This document shows positions 55,641 through 64,000 of a DNA stretch of 64,000 nt, piece after piece. The notes under the pieces were generated by a model. The model saw only the letters and a list, made by a program, of their open reading frames with translations, made no database searches and was not told the origin of the DNA. The position numbers and the translations under genes are program-made. This DNA is from an uncultured Bacteroidales bacterium (lineage in GTDB: Bacteria; Bacteroidota; Bacteroidia; Bacteroidales; P3), in the NCBI GenBank assembly GCA_947165255.1, contig CAMUZR010000014.1, forward strand, positions 1-64,000. The letters run 5' to 3'. How positions within the stretch are numbered: the first letter of the stretch is position 1; each line of letters begins with the position of its first letter.

Positions 55641-58600
55641 CCGGTGACGTCGGGACAGGTGAGGGTGGTGAACTGGATGGTGTCGCCCCAGTCGCCCGGC
55701 AGGTCGTGGGCTTGGCCGCAGAGCGGACGCACGGCAGCATTGTAAGTGACTCCGGGTGAGAAGCCGCCCACGGTGGCAGGATGCGAAGCGACGGTGTAGA
55801 TGCTGTCGATGCCGCCAGTGTTCCAGACGTGGATGTCCCACATGGTTTCGTAAGCCAGCACACGCCAGTCGAAGGTGGCACTGTTGTTGGAGATGTTGCT
55901 TACGGTGAGGCTGTCAGGCACGAGGCAGGGCAGACTGTCGGTGACAAAGTCGATGGTGGTCCACTCGCTGTAGCCGATTTCGTCGGCGCTGCAGTCCTGA
56001 CGCACACGGATGGTGTAGCCGGTGAGGGCATTCAGACCGCTGAAGGTGTAGCTGTAGCCAGTCACGTGAATGTCGGTGGAGGGCCAGTCGAGGGCCGAGG
56101 TTTCTTTGATGTTCACCTCATAGTCGAGACCTTCGCCCGTCCATGAGACGGTGGCGGATTCAAAGTCGTAGGAAAGGTTGGACACCAAGGGTTGCTCGCA
56201 GCTAAGTCCGCAGGAGATAAGCTGGAGGTCGCCCACCGTGCTGGTGCGGGTGCCGCCCGAGACGGTGTTGACATTGTAGGCACTGTTATCGTTGTAGACG
56301 TAAATCGACTTGTTGCCGCTCATGGAGTGGCCTTCGAACTCGGCCGAGCAGTTGTAGGTGCCGTGGCTGCGGTTGAAGGATATGAGCAGGTTGCTGTGGC
56401 CGTCCCAGGTGAAGGAGGTGTCGAGCGCCATGGTCTGCCAGTTGTCGTCGGTGAAGTTGCAGTTGCCGTTGTGCAACACCTGGACAAAACGGTGCGTGGT
56501 GGTGTCGGGATGGATGAAATCGGAGGTGAAGACGCTCTCGCTCACATTGGCCATATACACATCCATGCCGGTGAAGTACGAGCCATATTCGGCGGCAGAG
56601 TTATAGGGTTTGAAGGCAAAGCCCGAAATATCGCCGTCGAGGGCGGCCAACTGGGCCGAGTCGATTATCATTTGGGTGTAGCTGTAGTTATAGCAGCTGT
56701 AGCCAATGGGGCCATAGCTGGTGGTGGAGGAGGAAGCCGAAGGCGACCAGCTGTTGGCTATGCTGGCACTGCCGCACATGGCGGTCTTGAAGACGCGGTG
56801 CGACCAAGAACCGGTGTCGCCGACCGAGCAGATGCTGCGCACGTACACCTCGTAATTGGTCAGCGGGCTCAGACCTGTCAGCACCACATGGTTGCTGGTC
56901 ACGGTAAGGGTAGTGCCGGTGCCCAAAGCAAAGCCGGGAGCGCCATACTCTACCTCGTAGAGGTTGGCTTCGTTGGAATCCCATGTGATAGCCAGACGCG
57001 AGTCGCTCTGTGCGTAGGTGGTGTCCAACCTCATATTGATGACGCGGCAGAAGGCCGACTCACACCCCACACGGAGTGCAAAGCCGTCGTAGGTGACCGA
57101 ACCGTCGGTATGGAAGAACAGCGTTATCGGGCCCGACTCGGACACCAAGGTGCTGATGGTGCCGGAAGAGGTGCCGGAAGAGGTGTAGAGCAACTGTCCA
57201 GTCGTGCCGGCGCCATCGTAAATCTCGATGTAGTCGCAGCAGGATTCCATGTAGTACGAACCCTGGATGGTGGACAAGGAGTTAGGCGCATCGGGATAGA
57301 TGATAAGCGTGGAGTTGTGAGAGTTAGAGTAGGAGCCTGTGGGACCGCCGTCGTCGTAAATCTGACCACCGCACATGTAGATGGTGTCGACTGCGTTGAG
57401 GCGCATGTTCCAGCTGTTGGGCGAACCCACGATGGGGCCTTCCCAATGAGAGGTGTCGCCGGGGCCGCAGATGGCACGTACCCAGATGTAGTAGTCGCTG
57501 CCGTCGACGAGGCCGGTGAAGGTGTAGGAGGTGGTGTCATAAATGGTGACGCCCGAAGTGGGAGTGACGTTGACGGTGTCGATGGCCACTTGGTACTCCG
57601 AGGCAGTGCCGCGCTCGGTCCAGCCGACAGTGATGGAGCCAGAGGGCGAAGCCGTGACGTGCAAATTGCCTACATGCAGGCAGGAAGGAATGGTGTCGAG
57701 AGAGAAGTCGTCGAGGTAGCCGTACCAATAGTTGCCGTTATAGATGGAGCGGACGGCAATGCGGTTGCCGCGCCCATGATAGTTGGCAAGAGGCACCTCG
57801 AAGAGTTCCCATGTGCTAGAGTTGGCGGCATAGACAGTGTCAACCGGTACGAAGCTTTGGTCGTCAAGGTCGCTCAGGACACCCACTTCCATATAAGGCT
57901 GGTTGGTGCTGGCGTAGACCCAGAAGGCAAGCTGCAACTGACTAATGCTGAATACGGTGGTGTCAACAGGGGGCAGCACGATAATTTGGTCGGAGCCATA
58001 GCTCGAACCGGTGTAGCCATACCAGTAGAGGCCGGTATTGCCACCAGGAGTGTGGTTGTAGGTGGTGCTGGCGAAGACATAAGGATAGAAATAGGTGGCA
58101 CCCGGGGTGAGACGGTCCCAGCAGGGTACGCCAAAGATGTTGGAGTTGGAGCTATAGGAACCGCAGCCCTCGAAATTCTGAGTGTAGGGAAGGGTGTTGA
58201 TGGTGATGCACTCGGTGCGTATGGTGGCATAGGTGAAATCACTGCTTTCGTCCATTCCGCAGAGGGCTTTTACTCCTACGGTGTAGAGCTCGCTGGGAGA
58301 CAGGCCGGACACGGTAAGGGTGGTGTCGTTAACGATGGTGTCGAGGCCGCTGAAACCAGGGCCGGTGACGGTGACTTGCCACTGACTTTCGGAACCAGAG
58401 GTAACCCACGAAAGGTTGATTTGGTCGACGCCAACGCTGTCAAAGACTATTTCGAGAGGCATAGGACAGGAAGGCATGGTGTCGAGGGTGAAATCGTCGA
58501 GGTAGGCATACCACAAGCCACTCTCCCTCAGAGAACGGACTGCGAGGAAGGAGCCCGGACCGCTGTAGTGACCCAGAGGCACGACAATGTGCTGCCAGGT

Positions 58601-61600
58601 GGTGCTATTTTCGAGATTGATGGTACGCAGATGGTGGAAGGCGGTGTCTTCGTTGCTCTCCATTACGCCCACTTCGATCACGGGATAGTAGGAGGTGCTG
58701 GAACTCTTGGCCCAGAAGGAGAGTTGCAGCGAGTTGATGGGGAAGGCGTTGGTGTCAACCTCGGGGAGAATGATATAGGCATAGCTTCCGTAGCTGCCAC
58801 CGGTGTTGGTATTGTACCAATAGAAGCCCTTGCTGCCGCCGGGGGTGTGGTTGTATGAGCTGCTACTGCTGATGTAGGGGTAGCCGCCATAACTGGTGCC
58901 GTTGTTGAGACGGGTCCAGCAGCGGACAAAGGTGGAGTTGGTGTTGGAATTACTGGTGGGTTCGGTTTCAAAACCATTGAAGTAGGGGAGTGTGTCGATA
59001 AGGCCGCACCCGGTGAAGAACCTGGTGCCCATCGACCACTGGCTGGTGTCAGGATAGCAGAAGCCACGCACGTAGGCGGTGTAACTGGTGCTATGGTGCA
59101 AGCCGAAAATGGTGACGGTGTCCTCGGCGAAAATGTGGATGATGTTGCCAGAGTCGGGGTCGGTGCCAGAAGGAACGCATACTACGTCGAACTCCATTCC
59201 CTCGCCCATGGGCCAGGAGACCAATGCCGAGGTGGTGGTGATGTCGGTCACCTCCACATTTTGGATGCGGCGGCATTCGGGAATATAGTCAATGGTGAGT
59301 TCGTCGAGATAAGGATAGCTGTTTACACCGCTGGGCGACAAGAAAGCAATGTAACGACCGTCGCCTTGGTATTGGTCGAAGTAGACCTCGTAGTGGCCCC
59401 AAGTGTACAAATCATCCGGCGGGATGATAGTGGCCACTTCGGTGAAGGTGGCAATGTCGTAAGGATCGGTCATGACGCCCACTTTGATTTCTTGTGTGTT
59501 GGAGGTAGTAGTACGCAGGAGCCAGAAGTCGGCGCTGAGGCTGTCGATCGAGGCAGCGAAGGGAGGCAAGGAGAAGTAGCTGTAGGAAGTGCTGGAGGAA
59601 TACATGTAAACGGAGTAGGAGCCATTGTGGGCATAGCTTGTGGAGCCATAGGGGTAGCCAGAGGAGGTACTGTAGTTATTGTTTCTTACCCAGCAGGGAG
59701 GCATGGGAGCGGAGGCTGAGCTGTTGGGGAAGGTCTCGAAACTGGTGAAGAAGGGCAGCGTATCGCCGGCACAGGGGGTGCGGGCTGTGATGATGCTGGA
59801 GAAGTTGGAGTCGGTGCAGAGCGAGGTGATGCGGATTTCGTAGAGGCGGTTGGCGTTGAGGCCGGTAAAGGTGTACTGGTTGACATTGACGGTGCCTTGG
59901 TCGTGCCAAGTAGTGCTGTCGGCATCGCGGTATTCAACATTCCAAGCGGTCTCGTCGTTGCCGGGAATCCAACTGACGGAAATAAAGTCGGCATCGGAGG
60001 AGTCGAACATGATAGTGGGAGCCGCACAGGTGGCCAGCTGATCGCAAGCCAGGGCCTCTATCTTAATGTTATTACGCACACTGAGCAGTGTACCGCCCGT
60101 CTGGGTGAAGGGATCGTAGGAAGAGGCGTCCTGATAGACATAGCAGCTGGCGTTCTCAGAGGTGCTGTGTACATACCAGGCGTTGCCTGAGACCCATGAA
60201 CCCGTCATGTCGCGGAAACAGACCAGTAGGTTGTCGCTGCCGTTGTAGGGGAACGGAGTGTCGAGATTGAAGGTAATCCAAGTGTTGGCAGTGAGTGTGA
60301 CGGGATCGCCATCGTAGACACGTATCATGTCGCTCGGATGGATGAAACCGGACAGGGAACTGCTGGAGGTATGGGCCATGTAGATTTCGTAGGTACGCTG
60401 CTGGCTGATTGCAGAGGGCATGACAGAAATACTGGTGATGTTGCCGCCGCCGCCAATCTCAGAGGATTTGTAAATCTGCTGGCTGAGGCCATAGTTGTAG
60501 GTGCTATAGCTGGGGATATAGGAATTGGTGCTGGTTCCGGTGCCAATAGTGGCAGTGAAGGAGTTGGCCGTGTCAACCACAAGACAGGGCATTCCTGAGG
60601 TGGTGAAAGTGAGCGAGTCGCTCCATGCGCCGTAGTCGTCACTGGCGCAGATGCCACGAACCAGAACGGTGTAGGTATGCGTCGGCTGCAGACCGGTGAT
60701 CACGTAGGACATGCTGGAGGCAATGGCGTTGGAGACGCTTTCAGCGGTGTCGGACGGAATGATCTGGATCTCGTACTGAGAGGGATAGTTGGCATAGCCG
60801 GGACGGTCCTGCCAGGTAATCTGCGCACCGGTGGTGCCGATATACGGTGCGTCGAGGCGCATCACCTGCGGGCAAGAGGGAGCCAATTCGAGGGTAATAT
60901 CGTCGACGTAGGCATACCAAGATGAGCTACGAAGCGAGCGGAGAGCCACGTATCGTCCTGTGCCGTTATAGCTGCCAAGGACAGTGGTGAACTCTTCCCA
61001 CTGGGTGCTGTTGCCCACATCGACTGTTCCTACCTGACGGAAGGTGTTGGGGTTGTTGGGGTCGGTCATCACACCCACCTGGAACTGAGGATAGTAGCTG
61101 GAGCTGGAAGCCTTTGCCCAGAATTTGAACTGCAAGGAGTTAACTGCAATAGTTGGGTCAACCGGAGGAAGAACCACAATGGCATAGTCGCCGTATGTAA
61201 CAGTGGTGGTAGTGTTGTACCAGTAGAGGCCACGGCTGCCGCCGGGGGTGTGGTTATAATTAGAACTGCTAGAAACATAGGGGTAGCCAAAATACATGGT
61301 GCCGTTATTCAAGCGGTGCCAGCAATTGACGAAAGTAAAGCTCGAAGAGCCGCCAGTGCTGGTAACACCGTCGGAGGTTTCAAAGCCCATGGTGAAGGGA
61401 ACGGTGACGGTGAGGTCGCACTCAGTAGTGAAACGGTAGATGGTAAAGCCTGTGGAACCCGTGCAGTTAGGCGAGATGTAAACGTCGTACTGCGTATTGG
61501 CGGAAAGGCCGGTAAGGGTGTGGGGCAGGCTGGTGACCGTCTCGGTAGAGCCGGTGCCGCGGGTGAAGCCGTAGGGGCCGTATTCTATTATGTAGGAGCC

Positions 61601-64000
61601 CGTGTTGGCGCGGTCGGTCCAACGGAGAGTAGCCGTGTTGTCGGTGATATTGTAGGCAGCAACATTCGTCACCTCGGGGCAGTCGGGCTGCAATTCGAGG
61701 GTGATGTCGTCAACGTAGGCATACCACGAGGAAGAGGGGCGTATAGCTCGAAGGGCTACATATTTTCCGTTGCCATTGTAGTTGGCCAGGGATACATTAT
61801 ATATATACCAATCGGGCAAATTCGTAACCCGGACGGTACCGCAGCTGCGGAAAGTGCTGTTGTCAAGCGGATTGGTCATAACACCCACTTGGAACTCGGG
61901 ATAGTAGGAAGCGCTGGAAGACTTGGCCCAGAAGGTGAGTCGGAGGGTGTTGACAGGATAGAGTGTGGTGTCGAAGGGGGGCAGAACGAGGGTCTGATAG
62001 TCGCCATACGTATCAGTGGTAGTAGTGGCAAACCAGTAAAGACCGCGACTGCCGCCAGGAGTGTGATTGTAAGTGCTGCTACTGGCAACGTATGGGTAGC
62101 CAAAGTAAGTGCTACCGTTATTCAGTCGGCGCCAGCAGTTCACAAAAGTATTATTGGTAGAGGAACCTGTCTGGGTGACACCGTCGGCATTCTCGAAGCC
62201 CATGGTGTAGGGCAGGCTGTCTAGGTCGGCACAGTCGGTTACGACGGTAATCATATTGTGGTCACCAACGCCGTCGCATGTGGGGGTGACGTAGACGTCG
62301 TAGGTGGTGCCTGCGTCAAGTCCGGAAATGGTATGGGGCAGGCTGGTGGCAGTCTCTATCGTGCCTTCGCCAAGGGTGAAGCCATGTTCGCCGTATTCCA
62401 CATCCCAGGTGGTAGCATCGCCACGTTCGGTCCACGTAAGTTCGACTTCGCTGTCGGAGAGGGAAGTGGAGACAAGGTTGGTAACTGCCGGGCAGTCGGG
62501 TGCCAGGTCAACCGTGATATCGTCAACGTAGGCATACCATGACGAAGTCGGCCGAACGGCACGGATGGCAATGTAGCTACCCGTGGAAGTGTAGTCTTGG
62601 AAATCGACTTCAAAACGACGCCAGGTCGTATTGCTGCCCACATTGATATTGGAAACCAAATGGAAAGTGCTCTCGTCGGTCGGGTCGTCCATCACGCCAA
62701 CACTGAAGGAAGGATAATAGCTAGTGCTGGAAGATTTGGCCCAAAAAGAGACGCGTAGGGTATTGATTGCCAGGTTGTCAGTATCCACAGCGGGCAGGAT
62801 GACAAACTGGTAGTCGCCATAAGTGCCCGTAGTGGTGGTATTGTACCAGTAAAGGCCTTTGGAACCGCCAGGAGTGTGGTTGTAAGTAGTGCTGTTAGCA
62901 ACGTAAGGATACCCATAATAGGTGGTTCCGTTATTCAGACGATGCCAGCAATTGATGAAAGAATTCGAGGTGTAGGAGCCTGTGGGAGCGGATTCGAAAT
63001 CCTCTACGAAAGGAACCACCGAGAAGGGACCGCAGTCGGTGCGGACGCTCACGCCGGTGAACATGCCTGTGTCAGAGCCGCTACACACCGGGGCAACCAT
63101 AATATTGTAATCCGTGTTGGGCTGCAGACCGGTGATGGTGTAGCTGGTGGTAGTAGTGGGATAGATATACGATCCGTCGGAAACAATCCACGAGGTCTCA
63201 GTTCCTCCGGCAGTCCAGTTGACCGTGACGGAAGATGAGGTGACATTAGTGGCCGTCAGGTTATTCACCTGGGGACAGGTGTTCACCATGAGCATCACGT
63301 TGTCGATAGCCGCCGGGGGCTGGGTTCCGGCACTAGGGTCGTTGCGCCACATAATAACCCACATGTAGGAACCCGGGGTGCTCAGGTGGAACGTGCCCGA
63401 GCGGGTCTGCCACGTGCTTACAAGGTTCAGGCGCTGTGCCCCATCCAGTGCTATGCCACCGGTGGGAACTGCCGAACTATTGTTGAAGCCGTTGTATTGG
63501 CCAGCCGTGATAGTAGTAGAGGCTGGCACCAGAGCTGCGCGGATAAAGTCGTAACTGCTTTCGCCTTGGCACTTCCAGTCGAAACTATAGGCATAGTAGC
63601 CCGTGTCGTTGAGGTTGATGGTGCGCGTGGCGAATACGTATGAAGTAGAAGTGATATTATAACCGTTAGTAGAGCCGTCGTTGGTAATGTACAAACTCTG
63701 GCTGCCACCGTTGGACACGGCACTGCCCACCATCCAATAGTTGGCCTGGGTGCCGTTCACAAGGTCCCACCCGTTGTTGCCCGATTCCTCAAAGGTGCAG
63801 ATGAAGGGCACCGTGGCAGGCATGCTGGTGGGGGTGGTGAAGGTCAAATAGACATAGCTGCTACTGTCGCTGCCACAGATGGCGCGCACGTAGACCTCGT
63901 ATGTGGTCCCCAGCTGAAGGTCAGTCAGGGTGTAGAAGGTGTCGGTGGCAATAACAGTATAGGGAGCGTCGCCCGAACCAGGAGTAAAAGTAGTATCGCC
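54896..64000 (-). CDS. Giant T9SS type A modular adhesin, C-terminal 3034 residues (runs off right edge)
   Basis: The frame is open through base 64000 (the right edge reads as an FN3 end, DLQLGTTYEVYVRAICGSD), so the true N-terminus is outside. Reading toward the C-terminus: a variant sandwich (near 63820), adhesin-like sandwiches near 63010, 62210 and 61400, a YSYTQ module near 60570, sandwiches near 59755, 58985 and 58190, a CUB-like module near 57400 (CGGQIYDDGGPTGSY; CCDYIEIYDGAGTTG), a second YSYTQ module near 56750, three FN3, the InlB-B-like module and the type A sorting domain. The period is about 800 bp. FN3 modules separate the others. Its 3' end is nearly identical to that of the 3889-aa gene. 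A surface adhesin or matrix protein is inferred. Confidence 0.88.
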   Translation of the reverse strand, partial: GDTTFTPGSGDAPYTVIATDTFYTLTDLQLGTTYEVYVRAICGSDSSSYVYLTFTTPTSMPATVPFICTFEESGNNGWDLVNGTQANYWMVGSAVSNGGSQSLYITNDGSTNGYNITSTSYVFATRTINLNDTGYYAYSFDWKCQGESSYDFIRAALVPASTTITAGQYNGFNNSSAVPTGGIALDGAQRLNLVSTWQTRSGTFHLSTPGSYMWVIMWRNDPSAGTQPPAAIDNVMLMVNTCPQVNNLTATNVTSSSVTVNWTAGGTETSWIVSDGSYIYPTTTTSYTITGLQPNTDYNIMVAPVCSGSDTGMFTGVSVRTDCGPFSVVPFVEDFESAPTGSYTSNSFINCWHRLNNGTTYYGYPYVANSTTYNHTPGGSKGLYWYNTTTTGTYGDYQFVILPAVDTDNLAINTLRVSFWAKSSSTSYYPSFSVGVMDDPTDESTFHLVSNINVGSNTTWRRFEVDFQDYTSTGSYIAIRAVRPTSSWYAYVDDITVDLAPDCPAVTNLVSTSLSDSEVELTWTERGDATTWDVEYGEHGFTLGEGTIETATSLPHTISGLDAGTTYDVYVTPTCDGVGDHNMITVVTDCADLDSLPYTMGFENADGVTQTGSSTNNTFVNCWRRLNNGSTYFGYPYVASSSTYNHTPGGSRGLYWFATTTTDTYGDYQTLVLPPFDTTLYPVNTLRLTFWAKSSSASYYPEFQVGVMTNPLDNSTFRSCGTVRVTNLPDWYIYNVSLANYNGNGKYVALRAIRPSSSWYAYVDDITLELQPDCPEVTNVAAYNITDNTATLRWTDRANTGSYIIEYGPYGFTRGTGSTETVTSLPHTLTGLSANTQYDVYISPNCTGSTGFTIYRFTTECDLTVTVPFTMGFETSDGVTSTGGSSSFTFVNCWHRLNNGTMYFGYPYVSSSSNYNHTPGGSRGLYWYNTTTTVTYGDYAIVVLPPVDPTIAVNSLQFKFWAKASSSSYYPQFQVGVMTDPNNPNTFRQVGTVDVGNSTQWEEFTTVLGSYNGTGRYVALRSLRSSSWYAYVDDITLELAPSCPQVMRLDAPYIGTTGAQITWQDRPGYANYPSQYEIQIIPSDTAESVSNAIASSMSYVITGLQPTHTYTVLVRGICASDDYGAWSDSLTFTTSGMPCLVVDTANSFTATIGTGTSTNSYIPSYSTYNYGLSQQIYKSSEIGGGGNITSISVMPSAISQQRTYEIYMAHTSSSSLSGFIHPSDMIRVYDGDPVTLTANTWITFNLDTPFPYNGSDNLLVCFRDMTGSWVSGNAWYVHSTSENASCYVYQDASSYDPFTQTGGTLLSVRNNIKIEALACDQLATCAAPTIMFDSSDADFISVSWIPGNDETAWNVEYRDADSTTWHDQGTVNVNQYTFTGLNANRLYEIRITSLCTDSNFSSIITARTPCAGDTLPFFTSFETFPNSSASAPMPPCWVRNNNYSTSSGYPYGSTSYAHNGSYSVYMYSSSTSYSYFSLPPFAASIDSLSADFWLLRTTTSNTQEIKVGVMTDPYDIATFTEVATIIPPDDLYTWGHYEVYFDQYQGDGRYIAFLSPSGVNSYPYLDELTIDYIPECRRIQNVEVTDITTTSALVSWPMGEGMEFDVVCVPSGTDPDSGNIIHIFAEDTVTIFGLHHSTSYTAYVRGFCYPDTSQWSMGTRFFTGCGLIDTLPYFNGFETEPTSNSNTNSTFVRCWTRLNNGTSYGGYPYISSSSSYNHTPGGSKGFYWYNTNTGGSYGSYAYIILPEVDTNAFPINSLQLSFWAKSSSTSYYPVIEVGVMESNEDTAFHHLRTINLENSTTWQHIVVPLGHYSGPGSFLAVRSLRESGLWYAYLDDFTLDTMPSCPMPLEIVFDSVGVDQINLSWVTSGSESQWQVTVTGPGFSGLDTIVNDTTLTVSGLSPSELYTVGVKALCGMDESSDFTYATIRTECITINTLPYTQNFEGCGSYSSNSNIFGVPCWDRLTPGATYFYPYVFASTTYNHTPGGNTGLYWYGYTGSSYGSDQIIVLPPVDTTVFSISQLQLAFWVYASTNQPYMEVGVLSDLDDQSFVPVDTVYAANSSTWELFEVPLANYHGRGNRIAVRSIYNGNYWYGYLDDFSLDTIPSCLHVGNLHVTASPSGSITVGWTERGTASEYQVAIDTVNVTPTSGVTIYDTTSYTFTGLVDGSDYYIWVRAICGPGDTSHWEGPIVGSPNSWNMRLNAVDTIYMCGGQIYDDGGPTGSYSNSHNSTLIIYPDAPNSLSTIQGSYYMESCCDYIEIYDGAGTTGQLLYTSSGTSSGTISTLVSESGPITLFFHTDGSVTYDGFALRVGCESAFCRVINMRLDTTYAQSDSRLAITWDSNEANLYEVEYGAPGFALGTGTTLTVTSNHVVLTGLSPLTNYEVYVRSICSVGDTGSWSHRVFKTAMCGSASIANSWSPSASSSTTSYGPIGYSCYNYSYTQMIIDSAQLAALDGDISGFAFKPYNSAAEYGSYFTGMDVYMANVSESVFTSDFIHPDTTTHRFVQVLHNGNCNFTDDNWQTMALDTSFTWDGHSNLLISFNRSHGTYNCSAEFEGHSMSGNKSIYVYNDNSAYNVNTVSGGTRTSTVGDLQLISCGLSCEQPLVSNLSYDFESATVSWTGEGLDYEVNIKETSALDWPSTDIHVTGYSYTFSGLNALTGYTIRVRQDCSADEIGYSEWTTIDFVTDSLPCLVPDSLTVSNISNNSATFDWRVLAYETMWDIHVWNTGGIDSIYTVASHPATVGGFSPGVTYNAAVRPLCGQAHDLPGDWGDTIQFTTLTCPDVTGLSTSGVTESSVTLNWTADPMAQSWLIEYGFQGFAQGTGISVTTTTNSYIATGLDDETAYDFYVKAVCGTDWNSEGWTHVSATTLEAQDPTYTVTVSASDPSMGTVSGGGTYRAGETCTVTATPNAGFEFVNWSNGETANPYSFTVVSNITLQAIFAPLEGIDDINGGAACSIYPNPTSSSTTISVEGVSGEVRISVVDMSGRTVRTETLECSGDCQKTMEVEGLAQGTYFVRITADAVNLVRKLVVR

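Noticed and set aside
56192..58858. 888-codon plus-strand frame antisense to the right-edge adhesin
   Set aside because: Gly/Val/Ala-rich shadow without any family pattern; the minus-strand frame shows continuous FN3 and adhesin modules. The same applies to 36408-37895 and 42713-44155.
1..64000. CRISPR array, tRNA, rRNA or riboswitch
   Set aside because: Repeats found are coding, tandem without spacers, or isolated palindromes; I recognised no cloverleaf, rRNA or riboswitch core while reading both strands, though a covariance search was not possible.

Overview
The window comes from an anaerobic member of the Bacteroidota, most likely order Bacteroidales. Evidence: promoters of the phylum type (TTTG, about 20 bp, TAnnTTTG), many secreted proteins ending in type IX secretion (T9SS) sorting domains of both type A and type B, an lpxK gene (lipid A, so a Gram-negative envelope), and a rubredoxin/rubrerythrin/flavodiiron oxygen-defence set. 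Coding GC is fairly high and intergenic DNA is AT-rich around the promoters. I saw no rRNA, tRNA, CRISPR array, transposase or phage gene.

Layout. 1-543 (minus): 5' part of an Ala/Glu-rich helical repeat protein that runs off the left edge. 544-1529: no convincing gene. 1530-6254: a 1574-aa T9SS-A modular adhesin. 6485-10491: an M16 zinc peptidase and a DUF3667-type membrane protein. 10517-17967: three tandem paralogues with an IgGFc-binding-like N-terminus and a type B sorting domain; their 3' ends are almost identical. 18039-20336 (minus): a fibronectin III T9SS protein. 20730-25357 (minus): probable operon lpxK - cutC - transglutaminase-like lipoprotein. 25542-28176: probable operon flavodiiron protein - flavin reductase/rubredoxin fusion - rubredoxin - ferritin, with a rubrerythrin at 29509-30054 and two small envelope proteins between. 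30128-32451 (minus): hisS and a small envelope protein. 32929-34835 (minus): two small secreted proteins. 35478-64000 (minus): three giant T9SS-A adhesins of 2148, 3889 and more than 3034 residues, taking 45% of the window.

The giant proteins are built from alternating fibronectin III and cleaved-adhesin/MAM-like beta-sandwich modules with a period near 265 residues. CUB-like modules and a recurrent module I cannot name (called the YSYTQ module here) are interspersed. The 2148-aa, 3889-aa and right-edge proteins end in an InlB-B-like module and a type A sorting domain. Two of them share a near-identical 745-bp 3' end. Each of the three minus-strand giants is followed by a GGGAGCC-type hairpin terminator with an extra small inverted repeat before it.

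The redox cluster fits electron flow from a flavin reductase/rubredoxin to a flavodiiron O2/NO reductase, from rubredoxin to rubrerythrin, and iron storage in ferritin. The best candidates for something undescribed are a 27-bp palindrome family (GTTCTTTG-N11-CAAAGAAC) found three times between genes, the unnamed YSYTQ module, and the homogenised sorting-signal cassettes of both paralogue sets.
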